In this document: piece by piece, positions 18,317 through 26,087 of the stretch
Position numbering within the stretch: the stretch's first letter is position 1
Layout: every line of letters starts with the position of its first letter
DNA from: an uncultured Collinsella sp.
Lineage (GTDB): Bacteria; Actinomycetota; Coriobacteriia; Coriobacteriales; Coriobacteriaceae
DNA: 64,000 nucleotides
Assembly: GCA_958415625.1 (NCBI GenBank)
Contig: CATYZI010000009.1
Span: 9,440 to 73,439 of the forward strand
Reading direction: 5' to 3'
Program-made: the position numbers and the translations under genes
The notes under the pieces: model-generated
The model's input: the letters and a program-made list of their open reading frames with translations, nothing else
Databases searched by the model: none
Told to the model about the DNA's origin: nothing

Positions 18317-18691
18317 CTACTGTGCCAGGACAATCGCCGTGGCCAGACCGCGCTCGTTGGTGATGGAGACAAGAAGCTCAGTGACGCCGGCCTGCTGGAG
18401 TATCGGAGCAATGGGACCCGTAAGCGTGATATGCGGCGCGCCGCTCGCATCTTCGAGCGTCTCGATAATCCGCAGGTCAAAGCCATTGGCCGTAAACTGT
18501 GCCAGAGCTTTGAATGCCGCTTCCTTGACTGCGAACTTGCCGGCGAAAACCTGCACGGGGTCGTGGCGCTTGATCGCCTCGACACGCTCGGCTGCCGTAA
18601 AGACGCAACGCACGAAAGACCCTTCCAAATCCAAGCAGAGTCGACGCATTTCTTCGATATCGACCGAATCAATCCCGATTCCTTTGACCAT
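18317..18691 (-). CDS. acpS: Holo-[acyl carrier protein] synthase
   Basis: 124 residues, the normal length for AcpS. It transfers phosphopantetheine from CoA to the ACP serine. The Mg-binding start motif GIGIDSVDI, FTAAERVEAI and FAGKFAVKEAAFKAL are all present. I place the start at 18691 because it gives the family's canonical N-terminus after a GGCGGGG site; the frame could be extended 23 codons. It converges with the PucR gene (52-base gap). Its closeness to the dedicated ACP suggests that it modifies that ACP, though it may also be the cell's only AcpS. Confidence 0.92.
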   Translation of the reverse strand: MVKGIGIDSVDIEEMRRLCLDLEGSFVRCVFTAAERVEAIKRHDPVQVFAGKFAVKEAAFKALAQFTANGFDLRIIETLEDASGAPHITLTGPIAPILQQAGVTELLVSITNERGLATAIVLAQ

Positions 18692-18804
18692 ACCGGCACC
18701 CCGCCTTTCACAAACCATCGCAACGAAATCGACGGTAATTTGATGAGGAGCCCGTGACATAGACCGCTGCTTCAGCTGAATCGATAACGCGTCTCAAGGT
18801 AACC

Positions 18805-18869
18805 CCAAATCTTGCAGTTCTACTTTGCAAGAAGGTCTAAATCTTGTAAAGCAGGACTGCAAGATTTGG
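18805..18869. repeat. 65-bp inverted repeat
   Basis: CCAAATCTTGCAGT pairs perfectly with ACTGCAAGATTTGG at the ends. An inner imperfect pairing (TCTACTTTGCAAGA with TCTTGTAAAGCAGGA) follows. Size and architecture resemble the 67-bp repeats at 19983, 27349 and 28567, but the arms are unrelated in sequence. It lies beside a gene remnant. Confidence 0.7.
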
Positions 18870-18906
18870 CTTTCTAGAACCATCGCTTTTGCATCATCCG
18901 CTAACG

Positions 18907-19047
18907 CTCGCCTGCAAAAAGCTCTATGCGGCGCCTCTTGTGGAAGAGGGCTTTGCCGATCGCCGTCTTATCGATGACAACTATTCCCAGCGCGATTTTC
19001 ACACCGTATATGTTGGCGAAGTTCTCAACGTTTGGAAGCAGGCTTAA
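18907..19047 (+). pseudogene. Remnant of a flavin-reductase-like protein C-terminus
   Basis: A frame with no start codon reads LACKKLYAAPLVEEGF, then RLIDDNYSQRDFHTVYVGEV and NVWKQA before TAA. This resembles the C-terminus of flavin reductase-like (FMN-binding split-barrel) proteins. No upstream coding part exists; the sequence before it is the 65-bp palindrome. I take it as a decayed gene, recognised from memory of the family and not from a search. Confidence 0.55.
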
Positions 19048-19164
19048 TCGGCTAGTGGCAGATAGCGCTCGCCGGCCTGCTTTTTGAGTTTGATCGGGGC
19101 GTTCCGCGCTCGGCCTCCCCCAGGGTGATAAGCTGGTGTGCAAACTTTACGAGGGGACTTTTTT

Positions 19165-19941
19165 ATGTCTACGTTTTTGAATGCCAGCCCTATCTTTGGG
19201 CCCGTCCGCAGCCGTCGCCTTGGTCTTTCACTCGGCGTCAACATGATGCCTGCCAGCGGCAAGATTTGTACGTTCGACTGCATTTACTGTGAGAACGGCC
19301 TTAACGCAGAGCGTCCCTGCCACGAGTCGTATAACACGGCTGCCGTGGTGCTCGATGCACTCGAGGCAAAGCTGCGCGAGATGGCAGCCGAGGGCGAGCT
19401 CCCCGATGTGATCACGTTTGCCGGCAACGGCGAGCCCACCGCCGCACCGGAGTTTCCGCAGGCGATTGCCGGTGCCGTGGCGCTGCGCGACGAGCTGGCG
19501 CCGAACAGCAAAATCGCCGTGCTCTCCAACGGCACGCGTGCTGATCGCCCCGAGGTGCACGATGCGCTCATGATGGTCGACGACAACATTCTTAAGCTCG
19601 ATACCGTCGACCCGGCGTTCATCCAGCTGCTCGACCAGCCTGCTGGCCCCTACGACGTCGAGCACCAGATCGAGACGTTCGCAAGCTTTGACGGTCACGT
19701 TATTATCCAGACGATCTTTTTGACCGGCGAGTATCAGGGCAAGCTCATCGACAACACCGGCGAGGAGTACGTTGCCCCCTGGCTCGCGGCGCTTGAGCGC
19801 ATTCGCCCGCAAGAAGCGACCATCTACACGGTGGCGCGCGAGACACCGGTCGCCGGCCTTGCTAAAGCGGCGCCCGAGGTGCTCGACGCCATTGCCGCGC
19901 GCGTCCAAGCCCTCGGCATTCCCTGCCAGGTGAGCTACTAG
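19165..19941 (+). CDS. Radical SAM protein
   Basis: 258 residues. The SAM/4Fe-4S motif is CTFDCIYC (CxxxCxxC), preceded by SRRLGLSLGVNMMP, which is typical of the COG0731-like radical SAM group. GNGEPT forms the conserved glycine-rich SAM-binding turn. The exact reaction is unknown. I start at the ATG at 19165, which follows GAGGGG, and not nine codons earlier. It is a single-gene unit flanked by inverted repeats. Confidence 0.85.
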   Translation: MSTFLNASPIFGPVRSRRLGLSLGVNMMPASGKICTFDCIYCENGLNAERPCHESYNTAAVVLDALEAKLREMAAEGELPDVITFAGNGEPTAAPEFPQAIAGAVALRDELAPNSKIAVLSNGTRADRPEVHDALMMVDDNILKLDTVDPAFIQLLDQPAGPYDVEHQIETFASFDGHVIIQTIFLTGEYQGKLIDNTGEEYVAPWLAALERIRPQEATIYTVARETPVAGLAKAAPEVLDAIAARVQALGIPCQVSY

Positions 19942-19982
19942 CAAAACCACGCAGCAGCTAGTGCCCGCCATCCCGCTACATC

Positions 19983-20049
19983 AGTTGCGGTGATATAGTT
20001 CCTGTTTATGCTGTTAAACCGCTTAAATCGGAACTATATCACCGCAACT
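19983..20049. repeat. 67-bp inverted repeat, family C copy 1
   Basis: AGTTGCGGTGATATAGTTCC pairs perfectly with GGAACTATATCACCGCAACT (20-bp arms, 27-base centre). The same ends and the same total length of 67 bases recur at 27349-27415 and 28567-28633. It lies in the gap between the radical SAM gene and map. Confidence 0.9.
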
Positions 20050-20101
20050 TTTATGGACGCGTGAGTAGGCTATACTAGCTGCGAATGAAAGGAAGTTAGC
20101 C

Positions 20102-20989
20102 ATGTATGACAAAGGACCCGTGCCCGGCCGCAACGACGCTTGCTGGTGCGGCAGCGGCAAAAAATATAAGAAATGCCATAGCGCCTTCGACGAGCGCCTC
20201 GAGCGCTTGTGGGAAGAGGGCTGGGAGGTTCTGCCCCGTACGCTCTACAAGACGCCCGCCGACATCGAGGGCATCAAGCGCTCCGCCGCCATCAACGTGG
20301 GCGTGCTCGATTACGTAGGCGAGCACATCGCCGCGGGCATGACCACCAACCAGATCGACCAGATGATCTACGACTACACCGTCGAGCATGGCGGCACGCC
20401 GGCCGACCTCAACTACGAGGGCTACCCCAAGAGCGTATGCACCTCAATCAACGACGTAGTCTGTCACGGTATCCCCTGCGATACGGACGTGCTGCACGAT
20501 GGCGACATCATCAACGTGGACTGCTCCACGATCCTAGACGGCTACTTTAGCGACTCAAGCCGTATGTTCTGCATCGGCGAGGTCTCTGCCGAGCGCCAGC
20601 GCCTGGTCGAGGTCACCCGCGCCAGCGTGGAGGCAGGTCTGGCGGCCGTCAAGCCATGGCTACCGCTGTCCGTTATGGCCGAGGCCGTGCAAAAGACGGT
20701 CGAGGACGCCGGCTTTAGCGTGGTGCGCGAGTACGGCGGACACGGCATTGGCAAAGAGTTCCACGAGGACCCGTTTGTGGGCTTTACCACCGAGGCACCC
20801 GATGTGGACACCATCATGGCCCCGGGCATGGTCTTTACCATCGAGCCCATGGTCAACGCCGGAGCGCCCGACATCAAGATCAGCAAGGGCGATGGCTGGT
20901 GCGTTCGCACCAAGGACGGTAGCGATTCGGCTCAGTGCGAGGTACAGCTCGTGGTGACCGAGGACGGCTACGAGCTGCTGAGCTGGTAG
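20102..20989 (+). CDS. map: Methionine aminopeptidase with N-terminal SEC-C zinc motif
   Basis: 295 residues. Type I methionyl aminopeptidase, which removes the initiator Met from nascent proteins. The first 27 residues are a SEC-C motif (ACWCGSGKKYKKCH), which in other map proteins binds zinc and may help ribosome association. The metal ligands are visible in NVDCSTILDGYFSDSS (Asp pair), GGHGIGKEFHEDP (His) and FTIEPM (Glu). AAGGAAG precedes the ATG. A strong terminator follows. Confidence 0.95.
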   Translation: MYDKGPVPGRNDACWCGSGKKYKKCHSAFDERLERLWEEGWEVLPRTLYKTPADIEGIKRSAAINVGVLDYVGEHIAAGMTTNQIDQMIYDYTVEHGGTPADLNYEGYPKSVCTSINDVVCHGIPCDTDVLHDGDIINVDCSTILDGYFSDSSRMFCIGEVSAERQRLVEVTRASVEAGLAAVKPWLPLSVMAEAVQKTVEDAGFSVVREYGGHGIGKEFHEDPFVGFTTEAPDVDTIMAPGMVFTIEPMVNAGAPDIKISKGDGWCVRTKDGSDSAQCEVQLVVTEDGYELLSW

Positions 20990-20998
20990 CCGTGGATG

Positions 20999-21048
20999 CG
21001 CCGGGCTTTGCGATGGATATGTTAACCATCGCGTAGCCCGGCGTTTTT
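20999..21048 (+). terminator. Rho-independent terminator of map
   Basis: CGCCGGGCT pairs with AGCCCGGCG, with an inner GCGATGG/CCATCGC stem, followed by TTTTT. It lies 10 bases past the map stop. Confidence 0.9.
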
Positions 21049-21068
21049 ATAGCGTTTTGCCTGATAAA

Positions 21069-21103
21069 ACCTGCCAAAATAAACCTGTCCTTTTTTGGCA
21101 GGT
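21069..21103 (+). repeat. REP-like hairpin, GGGACAG family, copy 2
   Basis: ACCTGCCAAAA and TTTTTTGGCAGGT arms enclose TAAACCTGTCC. It ends 20 bases before the GTG start of the hydroxyacid dehydrogenase. The frame that reads through it upstream of that gene is an artefact of the repeat. Confidence 0.85.
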
Positions 21104-21122
21104 CGAGCGGAGAGGACTGCTT

Positions 21123-22058
21123 GTGAACATCCTGGTTTTGTTGCCCGTCAACGACCGCCATCGCGCGATCCTCGAGTCGAGTGCTCCGGGCGAGGACTTT
21201 ATCTACACGAGCGCCGACGCCATCACGCGCGAGCAGGTCGCCGATGCCGACGTGATCTTGGGCAACATCGACCCTGACATGCTCACGGCATGCGAGCATC
21301 TCCAGCTGTTGCAATTGCAGACCGCCGGCTATGACGCCTACCTTGCCGCCGGCACCGTGCCGGCCGACGCCAAACTGTCTTGCTCGGTGGGCGCCTACGG
21401 CCAGGCCGTGAGCGAGCACATGTTTGCCATGGTCCTTTCTATGATGAAGCACCTGCCCGGCTACCAGGACCTGCAGCGCGAGCATCGCTGGGAGGACTTG
21501 GGCCCGGTCACCTCGCTCAAAAATGCCAACGTGCTGGTGCTGGGCGCGGGCGACATTGGCGGCCACTTTGCCACGCTCTGCCGCAGCATGGGCGCGCACG
21601 TCCGCGGCATCAAGCGCCATCCGCTCGTCTACCCCATTGTGTTTGAGGACATGGACGGCATGGATGCCCTGCCCGAGCGCCTGGCCGAGGCTGACATCGT
21701 CGCATCCTTTATGCCCAGCACACCCGAAACCCGCGGCCTGGCGAACGCCGAGTTCTTCGCCGCGATGAAACCGGGCGCCTTCTTTGCCAACGGCGGCCGC
21801 GGCGACCTTGTTGTTGCCGACGATCTGGTTGCCGCTCTTGAGTCCGGACACCTTGCCGGCGCCGCGGTCGACGTCACCGACCCCGAGCCGCTGCCTGCGA
21901 CAAGCCCCCTGTGGGATGCGCCCAACATGCTCATCACACCGCACGTCTCCGGATGGTTCCACCTGGCCGCCACGCTCAACAATGTGGTCGACATCGCCGC
22001 GGAGAATCTGCGTCATCTGCAAGCCGGCGAGACCCTGCGCTGCTGGATCGAACACTAA
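21123..22058 (+). CDS. D-isomer-specific 2-hydroxyacid dehydrogenase
   Basis: 311 residues. NAD(P)-dependent reductase of 2-ketoacids to D-2-hydroxyacids. The Rossmann motif is VLGAGDIGGHF, followed by the family signatures MPSTPETRGLANAEFFAAMK and NGGRGDLV with the catalytic Arg, Glu in VTDPEPLP and His in ITPHVSGW. GTG start with GGAGAGG upstream; an ORF extension into the GGGACAG repeat has no ribosome site. The substrate is not predictable. Confidence 0.9.
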   Translation: MNILVLLPVNDRHRAILESSAPGEDFIYTSADAITREQVADADVILGNIDPDMLTACEHLQLLQLQTAGYDAYLAAGTVPADAKLSCSVGAYGQAVSEHMFAMVLSMMKHLPGYQDLQREHRWEDLGPVTSLKNANVLVLGAGDIGGHFATLCRSMGAHVRGIKRHPLVYPIVFEDMDGMDALPERLAEADIVASFMPSTPETRGLANAEFFAAMKPGAFFANGGRGDLVVADDLVAALESGHLAGAAVDVTDPEPLPATSPLWDAPNMLITPHVSGWFHLAATLNNVVDIAAENLRHLQAGETLRCWIEH

Positions 22059-22060
22059 TT

Positions 22061-22088
22061 GTTCCGGCGTTTTGCCAAACGCCGGAAC
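22061..22088 (+). terminator. Perfect hairpin after the dehydrogenase gene
   Basis: GTTCCGGCGTTT and AAACGCCGGAAC form a perfect 12-bp stem with a 4-base loop, 2 bases past the stop. There is no T tract after it, so it may instead protect the mRNA 3' end. Confidence 0.6.
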
Positions 22089-22099
22089 CCCTCGACGCT

Positions 22100-22203
22100 G
22101 CGAGCCCGCCAGAGCGGCAATCTGACGTTCAATCGTCGGGCATGGCCAAAAGGCCTATGCCCTCCTCTTTCACGTCACCTTGCTCACTCTGGCGGGCTCT
22201 CGC
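22100..22203. repeat. Nested palindrome
   Basis: Outer arms GCGAGCCCGCCAGAG and CTCTGGCGGGCTC flank an inner GGGCAT-GGCC-AAAA-GGCC-TATGCCC hairpin. It fills most of the 179-base gap between the dehydrogenase gene and the PIN toxin gene. The architecture matches the palindromes near 36.0, 40.4, 41.4 and 54.3 kb, but the internal-loop motif shared by those is not evident. Confidence 0.7.
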
Positions 22204-22237
22204 TGACGTTTGCTCAACCTGCAGGGTCTTCAAATTG

Positions 22238-22729
22238 CTAGAGCGTTGCTAAGTAATTCTTTGCGTCTTCTACGCTCATTGCTGCAACGGGTGCGTGTGA
22301 ACAGAGTTTGACATCGTTGGTGACCAGTAGATCTGCTTGAGCGCGTATCGCTGCCGCAATGATTAAATCGTCTTCGTAATCGCTATGGAGCTCACGCTGC
22401 CTGCTCGCCACCCATATATCGCTCAGGTCACAGGGCACTGGCGTGGCAAGCTGCGACAGCACGCTAAGACAATCCCATGCAAGCGATGTCGCTGCCGCAG
22501 CGGCATCTTGGGAAAGAGAACCATGCTCTCGCCGATACCATGCCTTATGTTCGCTTGAAATCAAATAGAACAGGTCTTTGGACGATGTCGCCGCATACAG
22601 CAAATCCACCTGCGCCGTGCATGCATCACGTAAAAACTCAATCGCCACCGCACGACCACGTCGTGAGGGAATGAAGTAATCGAGCCACACGTTGGTGTCA
22701 ACCAAGATGCGCTTTGGAGTCTCACTCAT
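22238..22729 (-). CDS. PIN-domain ribonuclease toxin
   Basis: 163 residues. PIN-fold RNase: first acidic residue in RILVDTNVWLDYF, central Glu/Asp cluster SDYEDDLIIAAA and the last Asp in LLVTNDVKLC. This pattern is that of VapC-like toxins. The gene overlaps the 3' end of the upstream antitoxin gene by 8 bases, so the pair is translated together. The toxin would cleave RNA when freed from its antitoxin. Confidence 0.88.
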   Translation of the reverse strand: MSETPKRILVDTNVWLDYFIPSRRGRAVAIEFLRDACTAQVDLLYAATSSKDLFYLISSEHKAWYRREHGSLSQDAAAAATSLAWDCLSVLSQLATPVPCDLSDIWVASRQRELHSDYEDDLIIAAAIRAQADLLVTNDVKLCSHAPVAAMSVEDAKNYLATL

Positions 22730-23102
22730 AGAGCCAGCTCATCTCCTCGCCATAGCGATCCGCATAGGCATTCCGTTTGAGCTCTTCGTCGTCCGATGGC
22801 TGAGCCTTGACCATATCGATTCCCGACTCACAGCAAGCGGCAGCGAACAGCTTCGACCCCTGATCCATAAGCTCGAGCTTACGTTTGGCGGCCTTTTCGC
22901 GCTCGCGCTGTTCCGCCCGGGCACGACTGGGCAGCAGGATATCCTCGAGCGCACCGGGGCGATCGGCCAGCGACGCTGCAAGCTGCCAGAGCGCTCGCAC
23001 CGCTTGGCTCGGCGTCATACCGGCCTTGGAGAGAGCGGCGTCCCCACTCCTTTTAAGATCGGCATCGAGACGTACGTTGATCTGAGCGGCTGTTGTGGTC
23101 AT
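22722..23102 (-). CDS. Ribbon-helix-helix (RelB/DinJ-like) antitoxin
   Basis: 126 residues. The N-terminus (QINVRLDADLKRSGDAALSK, then GMTPSQAVRALWQLAA) is a ribbon-helix-helix DNA-binding domain. A charged helical middle and the C-terminal tail SWLYE would wrap the toxin. It is first in the pair, which is the usual order for autoregulated type II modules. RelB-type antitoxins more often partner RelE-type toxins, so the RHH-PIN combination is a mixed pairing. Confidence 0.85.
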   Translation of the reverse strand: MTTTAAQINVRLDADLKRSGDAALSKAGMTPSQAVRALWQLAASLADRPGALEDILLPSRARAEQREREKAAKRKLELMDQGSKLFAAACCESGIDMVKAQPSDDEELKRNAYADRYGEEMSWLYE

Positions 23103-23197
23103 GACCCCTCCTTAATACTTCAAAACTATCATAAAACTCTATGGTAGATACGTAAAGCATGTATAGCATTTATAAGCATTAGCCGTACTCTGTACAC

Positions 23198-23230
23198 AAA
23201 AAACCGCCGAGGCACATTGCGCCTCGGCGG
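23198..23230 (-). terminator. Terminator of the M18 aminopeptidase gene
   Basis: On the minus strand GCCTCGG-type arms (CCGCCGAGGC with GCCTCGGCGG) are followed by TTTTTT. It lies about 85 bases downstream of the peptidase stop. The remaining sequence to the antitoxin start (23103-23197) is A/T-rich and probably holds the toxin-antitoxin promoter. Confidence 0.85.
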
Positions 23231-23282
23231 CTACGCATCACCGATCTAGTTCGGTTTCACCCTTTGCATTTGCCCAGATAAA

Positions 23283-23315
23283 ACATGCCAAAATTAACAT
23301 CCCTTTTTGGCAGGT
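23283..23315 (+). repeat. REP-like hairpin, GGGACAG family, copy 3
   Basis: ACATGCCAAAA and TTTTTGGCAGGT arms enclose TTAACATCCC, a diverged loop. The right arm ends exactly at the stop codon of the M18 aminopeptidase gene. Confidence 0.75.
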
Positions 23316-24701
23316 TTAGAACTCTACGCTTTCGGCGCCGTTGATGGTTAGGTTGCGCTCGTAGAAGGCGGTGAGGGCGCGGATGGCGTACATCACGTCG
23401 CGCACGCCGCCGGTCTCGTAGCTCGAGTGCATGGCAAGCTGCGGCAGGCCCACGTCCACGGCATGCATGCTCGCCTGCATGTTCGACAGGTTGCCCAGGG
23501 TAGAACCGCCGGCCATGTCGCTCTTGTTGGCGAAGGCCTGCGTGGGCACGTCGGCGTCATCGCAGATAGCCTGGAACACCGCGCGGCTAAAGGCATCGGT
23601 GCAATAGTGCTGGTTGGCTGCCTCCTTGATGACGATGCCGCCGTTGAGCACCACCTGGTTGCGGGCGTCGCACTTCTCGGCGTGGTTGGGGTGCACGGCA
23701 TGCGCGTTGTCGCAGCTCACGAGCATCGAAGCGGCAAGCGCACGGTGGTACGACTCGTCGTCAAAGCCCAGCGAGCCGTTAATGCGGCGCAGCGCGTCGG
23801 CCAAGAACGTCGACATGGCGCCCTGCTTGGTCTCGGAGCCAACCTCCTCATTATCAAAGCAGCAGAAGACCGAAACGTCGTGCGCGTTCTCAGCACCCAA
23901 AAATGCCTGTAGCGAGGTGTAGGCGCAGGCCAGGTCGTCGAGCTTGGGCGTCGAGATAAACTCGTCGGCCCAGCCCCAAATGCGCGCATCCTGACGATTG
24001 ACCAGGAACAAATCGCGGCCCAGAATCTGCTCGGGCTCAACATCCAGCTCGTCGGCGATCATGGCATCAAAATCCCCCTGCTTGAGCTCGCCGGCGCTGA
24101 TAAGCGGGCACAGATCGACAGCGCGATTGGGCGCAAAACCCTCGTTGACGCCGCGGTTCATATGAATGGCGAGGCTCGGAATAATAGCGACCTCGCGCTC
24201 GGTGGCAAGCAGGCGGCTCTCGATGCGGTCGCCCTCGCGCACCAGCACGCGGCCCGCGAGCGCCAGCGGACGATCAAACCACGTATAGTCGATCATGCCG
24301 CCGTAGGCCTCGGTGTTCAGGCGCAGCGTCTCGCCCGCACCGTCGAGCTCGGGCACGGCTTTGACCTTAAACGTCGGCGAATCGCTGTGCGACGCCGCAA
24401 GCTGAAAATGATAGTCGCCGGCAACGCCGTCCTCGCCCCACGTCGCGGCCAGGTCCTCGCCCACTTTAAAGGCAACAACGCTCGAGGTGTTGCGTTGCGT
24501 GTAATAACGCCCGCCCGGCTCGATGTCCCACGCCGCGTTCTCGGGCAGGTAGGTAAAGCCCGCCTCGTCGAGCTCGGCCATAATGGTCGCCGCCGTATGA
24601 AACATGCTGGGGCATGCCTCGATAAAGTCGATAAGGTCGTTAGCGGCCTCGATATCGTCGGCCGTCACATGCGCGCGCTCGGGCGTTTCCTGATCCGTCA
24701 T
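23316..24701 (-). CDS. M18 family aspartyl/leucyl aminopeptidase
   Basis: 461 residues, slightly longer than typical M18 enzymes (about 430). Cytosolic di-zinc aminopeptidase. Zinc/catalytic segments include AASHSDSPTFKVK, CCFDNEEVGSETKQG and the C-terminal MHSSYETGGVRDV. The ATG at 24701 follows GGGGAGAGC; an ORF extension of 37 codons is rejected. It is transcribed divergently from the choloylglycine-hydrolase-like gene. Its stop abuts a GGGACAG hairpin. Confidence 0.92.
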   Translation of the reverse strand: MTDQETPERAHVTADDIEAANDLIDFIEACPSMFHTAATIMAELDEAGFTYLPENAAWDIEPGGRYYTQRNTSSVVAFKVGEDLAATWGEDGVAGDYHFQLAASHSDSPTFKVKAVPELDGAGETLRLNTEAYGGMIDYTWFDRPLALAGRVLVREGDRIESRLLATEREVAIIPSLAIHMNRGVNEGFAPNRAVDLCPLISAGELKQGDFDAMIADELDVEPEQILGRDLFLVNRQDARIWGWADEFISTPKLDDLACAYTSLQAFLGAENAHDVSVFCCFDNEEVGSETKQGAMSTFLADALRRINGSLGFDDESYHRALAASMLVSCDNAHAVHPNHAEKCDARNQVVLNGGIVIKEAANQHYCTDAFSRAVFQAICDDADVPTQAFANKSDMAGGSTLGNLSNMQASMHAVDVGLPQLAMHSSYETGGVRDVMYAIRALTAFYERNLTINGAESVEF

Positions 24702-24862
24702 GCTCTCCCCTTTCGCTGGGTTGATGGTCCCCTCCAGCATACCCCGCCGCGCCAGTGCCGTGCCTTTCATTCCATGTTTAATCCCGCGCCGCTCGCCAAG
24801 TTGAGCCATCATGCCCGCACTCCTTTTGCGACAATTACGCTAACAGGACGAGAGGAGCCGTC

Positions 24863-25948
24863 ATGAAGCCACGTAACATTGCCATCGCCTGCGGTGTCGC
24901 GGGAGTCGCCGTCGGCCTTGCCGCTGCCGCCGGCATCGTTTACCGCAAGCAAATCAAGTCCGCCGCGTCACTCAAACGCTTGACCGGCAACGCGGATGGC
25001 TATGACCTGTACGCAATCGACATCGCCTACGACTACGATCTTGATCGCATCATCGCCGCTGGCGTGCGCGACGACCAGGCCTACATCGATGCCGTGGTGG
25101 CACAGGTGCTGCCCGGTGTGCCGGCACATGTCCAGGCGCCCCAGTTTGCCTGCAGCGCTTTTGTCGCCGTAGATGCCGAAGGCCGCGTGCGCACCGGTCG
25201 CAATTACGACTTTAAGGACGACACCTCGGCGCTGCTGGTGCGCAATCACCCACGCGGCGGCTATGCCTCCATCGGGTTTGCCGCCCTTAACAACCTGGGC
25301 GATAACACTCCGCTTGACTCCGTCGGCGGACGCGCTGCGGCGTTGATGGGCCCGTTTGCCCAGCTCGACGGCGTCAACGAATGTGGCGTGTCCATTGCCG
25401 TGCTCACCCTGGATTCCAAACCTTGTGACCAGGACACGCAGCGCCCCGTCATCAACACTTCGCTCGCCATCCGTCTGGTGCTCGACCGCGCGGCCACCAC
25501 GCAGGAGGCCGTCGACCTGCTTTCTGCCTACGACATGCACGCCATGGCCGGACGCGACTATCACTTCTTTATCAACGACGCCGCCGGTGACGCGCGGGTG
25601 GTGGAGTGGGATCCGCGCGATCCCGACCGTGCATGCAAGGCGACGCCCGTACGCCAGGTCACGAACTTCTACGCCTGCTATGGCGACGAGGTGCTGCCCA
25701 ACCAAAAGAATGGCGAGATGGGCCATGGCAAAGAGCGCGCCATCGCCATCGCCGATGTCCTTGACGCCCATGTCGGTGCCCAGGACGAAACGATTGCCTG
25801 GGAAGCCCTGCGAGCCGCAGCGCAAGAGCCCAATCCGGAAGACATCACCAGCAATACGCAATGGTCGGTCGTCTTTGACAATACCGAGCCCGCTGCCGCC
25901 ATCACGCTGCGCCGCCACTGGGGCAACGTCGATGCCTTCGCACTGTAA
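24863..25948 (+). CDS. Membrane-anchored linear-amide C-N hydrolase (choloylglycine hydrolase/C45-like Ntn)
   Basis: 361 residues. Residues 5-27 form a signal anchor. The Ntn nucleophile is probably Cys97 in PQFACSAF, with RTGRNYDFK, GGYASIGF and GVNECGVSIAVL downstream, as in the choloylglycine hydrolase and acyl-transferase C45 families. These cleave linear amides such as bile-salt, penicillin or N-acyl-amino-acid bonds. Unlike classic bile salt hydrolases, where Cys follows the initiator Met, here about 96 residues including a membrane anchor precede it, so autoproteolysis or a different maturation is likely. GAGAGGAGC precedes the ATG. The substrate is unknown. Confidence 0.85.
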   Translation: MKPRNIAIACGVAGVAVGLAAAAGIVYRKQIKSAASLKRLTGNADGYDLYAIDIAYDYDLDRIIAAGVRDDQAYIDAVVAQVLPGVPAHVQAPQFACSAFVAVDAEGRVRTGRNYDFKDDTSALLVRNHPRGGYASIGFAALNNLGDNTPLDSVGGRAAALMGPFAQLDGVNECGVSIAVLTLDSKPCDQDTQRPVINTSLAIRLVLDRAATTQEAVDLLSAYDMHAMAGRDYHFFINDAAGDARVVEWDPRDPDRACKATPVRQVTNFYACYGDEVLPNQKNGEMGHGKERAIAIADVLDAHVGAQDETIAWEALRAAAQEPNPEDITSNTQWSVVFDNTEPAAAITLRRHWGNVDAFAL

Positions 25949-26016
25949 GGAGCCAGGCCCGTCGACCTTACGTTCCCTGACGTTGCTTACATTTCCATAC
26001 GCTTGAGCTAACACGT

Positions 26017-26049
26017 TTTACCCCCGTATCAACAGTGTGCGGGGGTAAA
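26017..26049. terminator. Inverted repeat between hydrolase and pfkA
   Basis: TTTACCCCCG pairs perfectly with CGGGGGTAAA across a 13-base loop, 68 bases after the hydrolase stop. A clear T tract is missing, so it is a possible weak bidirectional terminator or operator. Confidence 0.5.
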
Positions 26050-26087
26050 CTTATGCGCATGTTATAACTTGCCCGGAAGGATTCACC

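Noticed and set aside
18901..19143. 80-codon minus-strand frame between acpS and the radical SAM gene
   Set aside because: The opposite strand contains a plausible flavin-reductase remnant; the minus-strand product is Arg/Ser-rich and featureless.
22061..22203. Possible tRNA or structured RNA gene after the hydroxyacid dehydrogenase
   Set aside because: The folding comes from two simple palindromes; there is no TTCGA loop, anticodon arm or CCA end.
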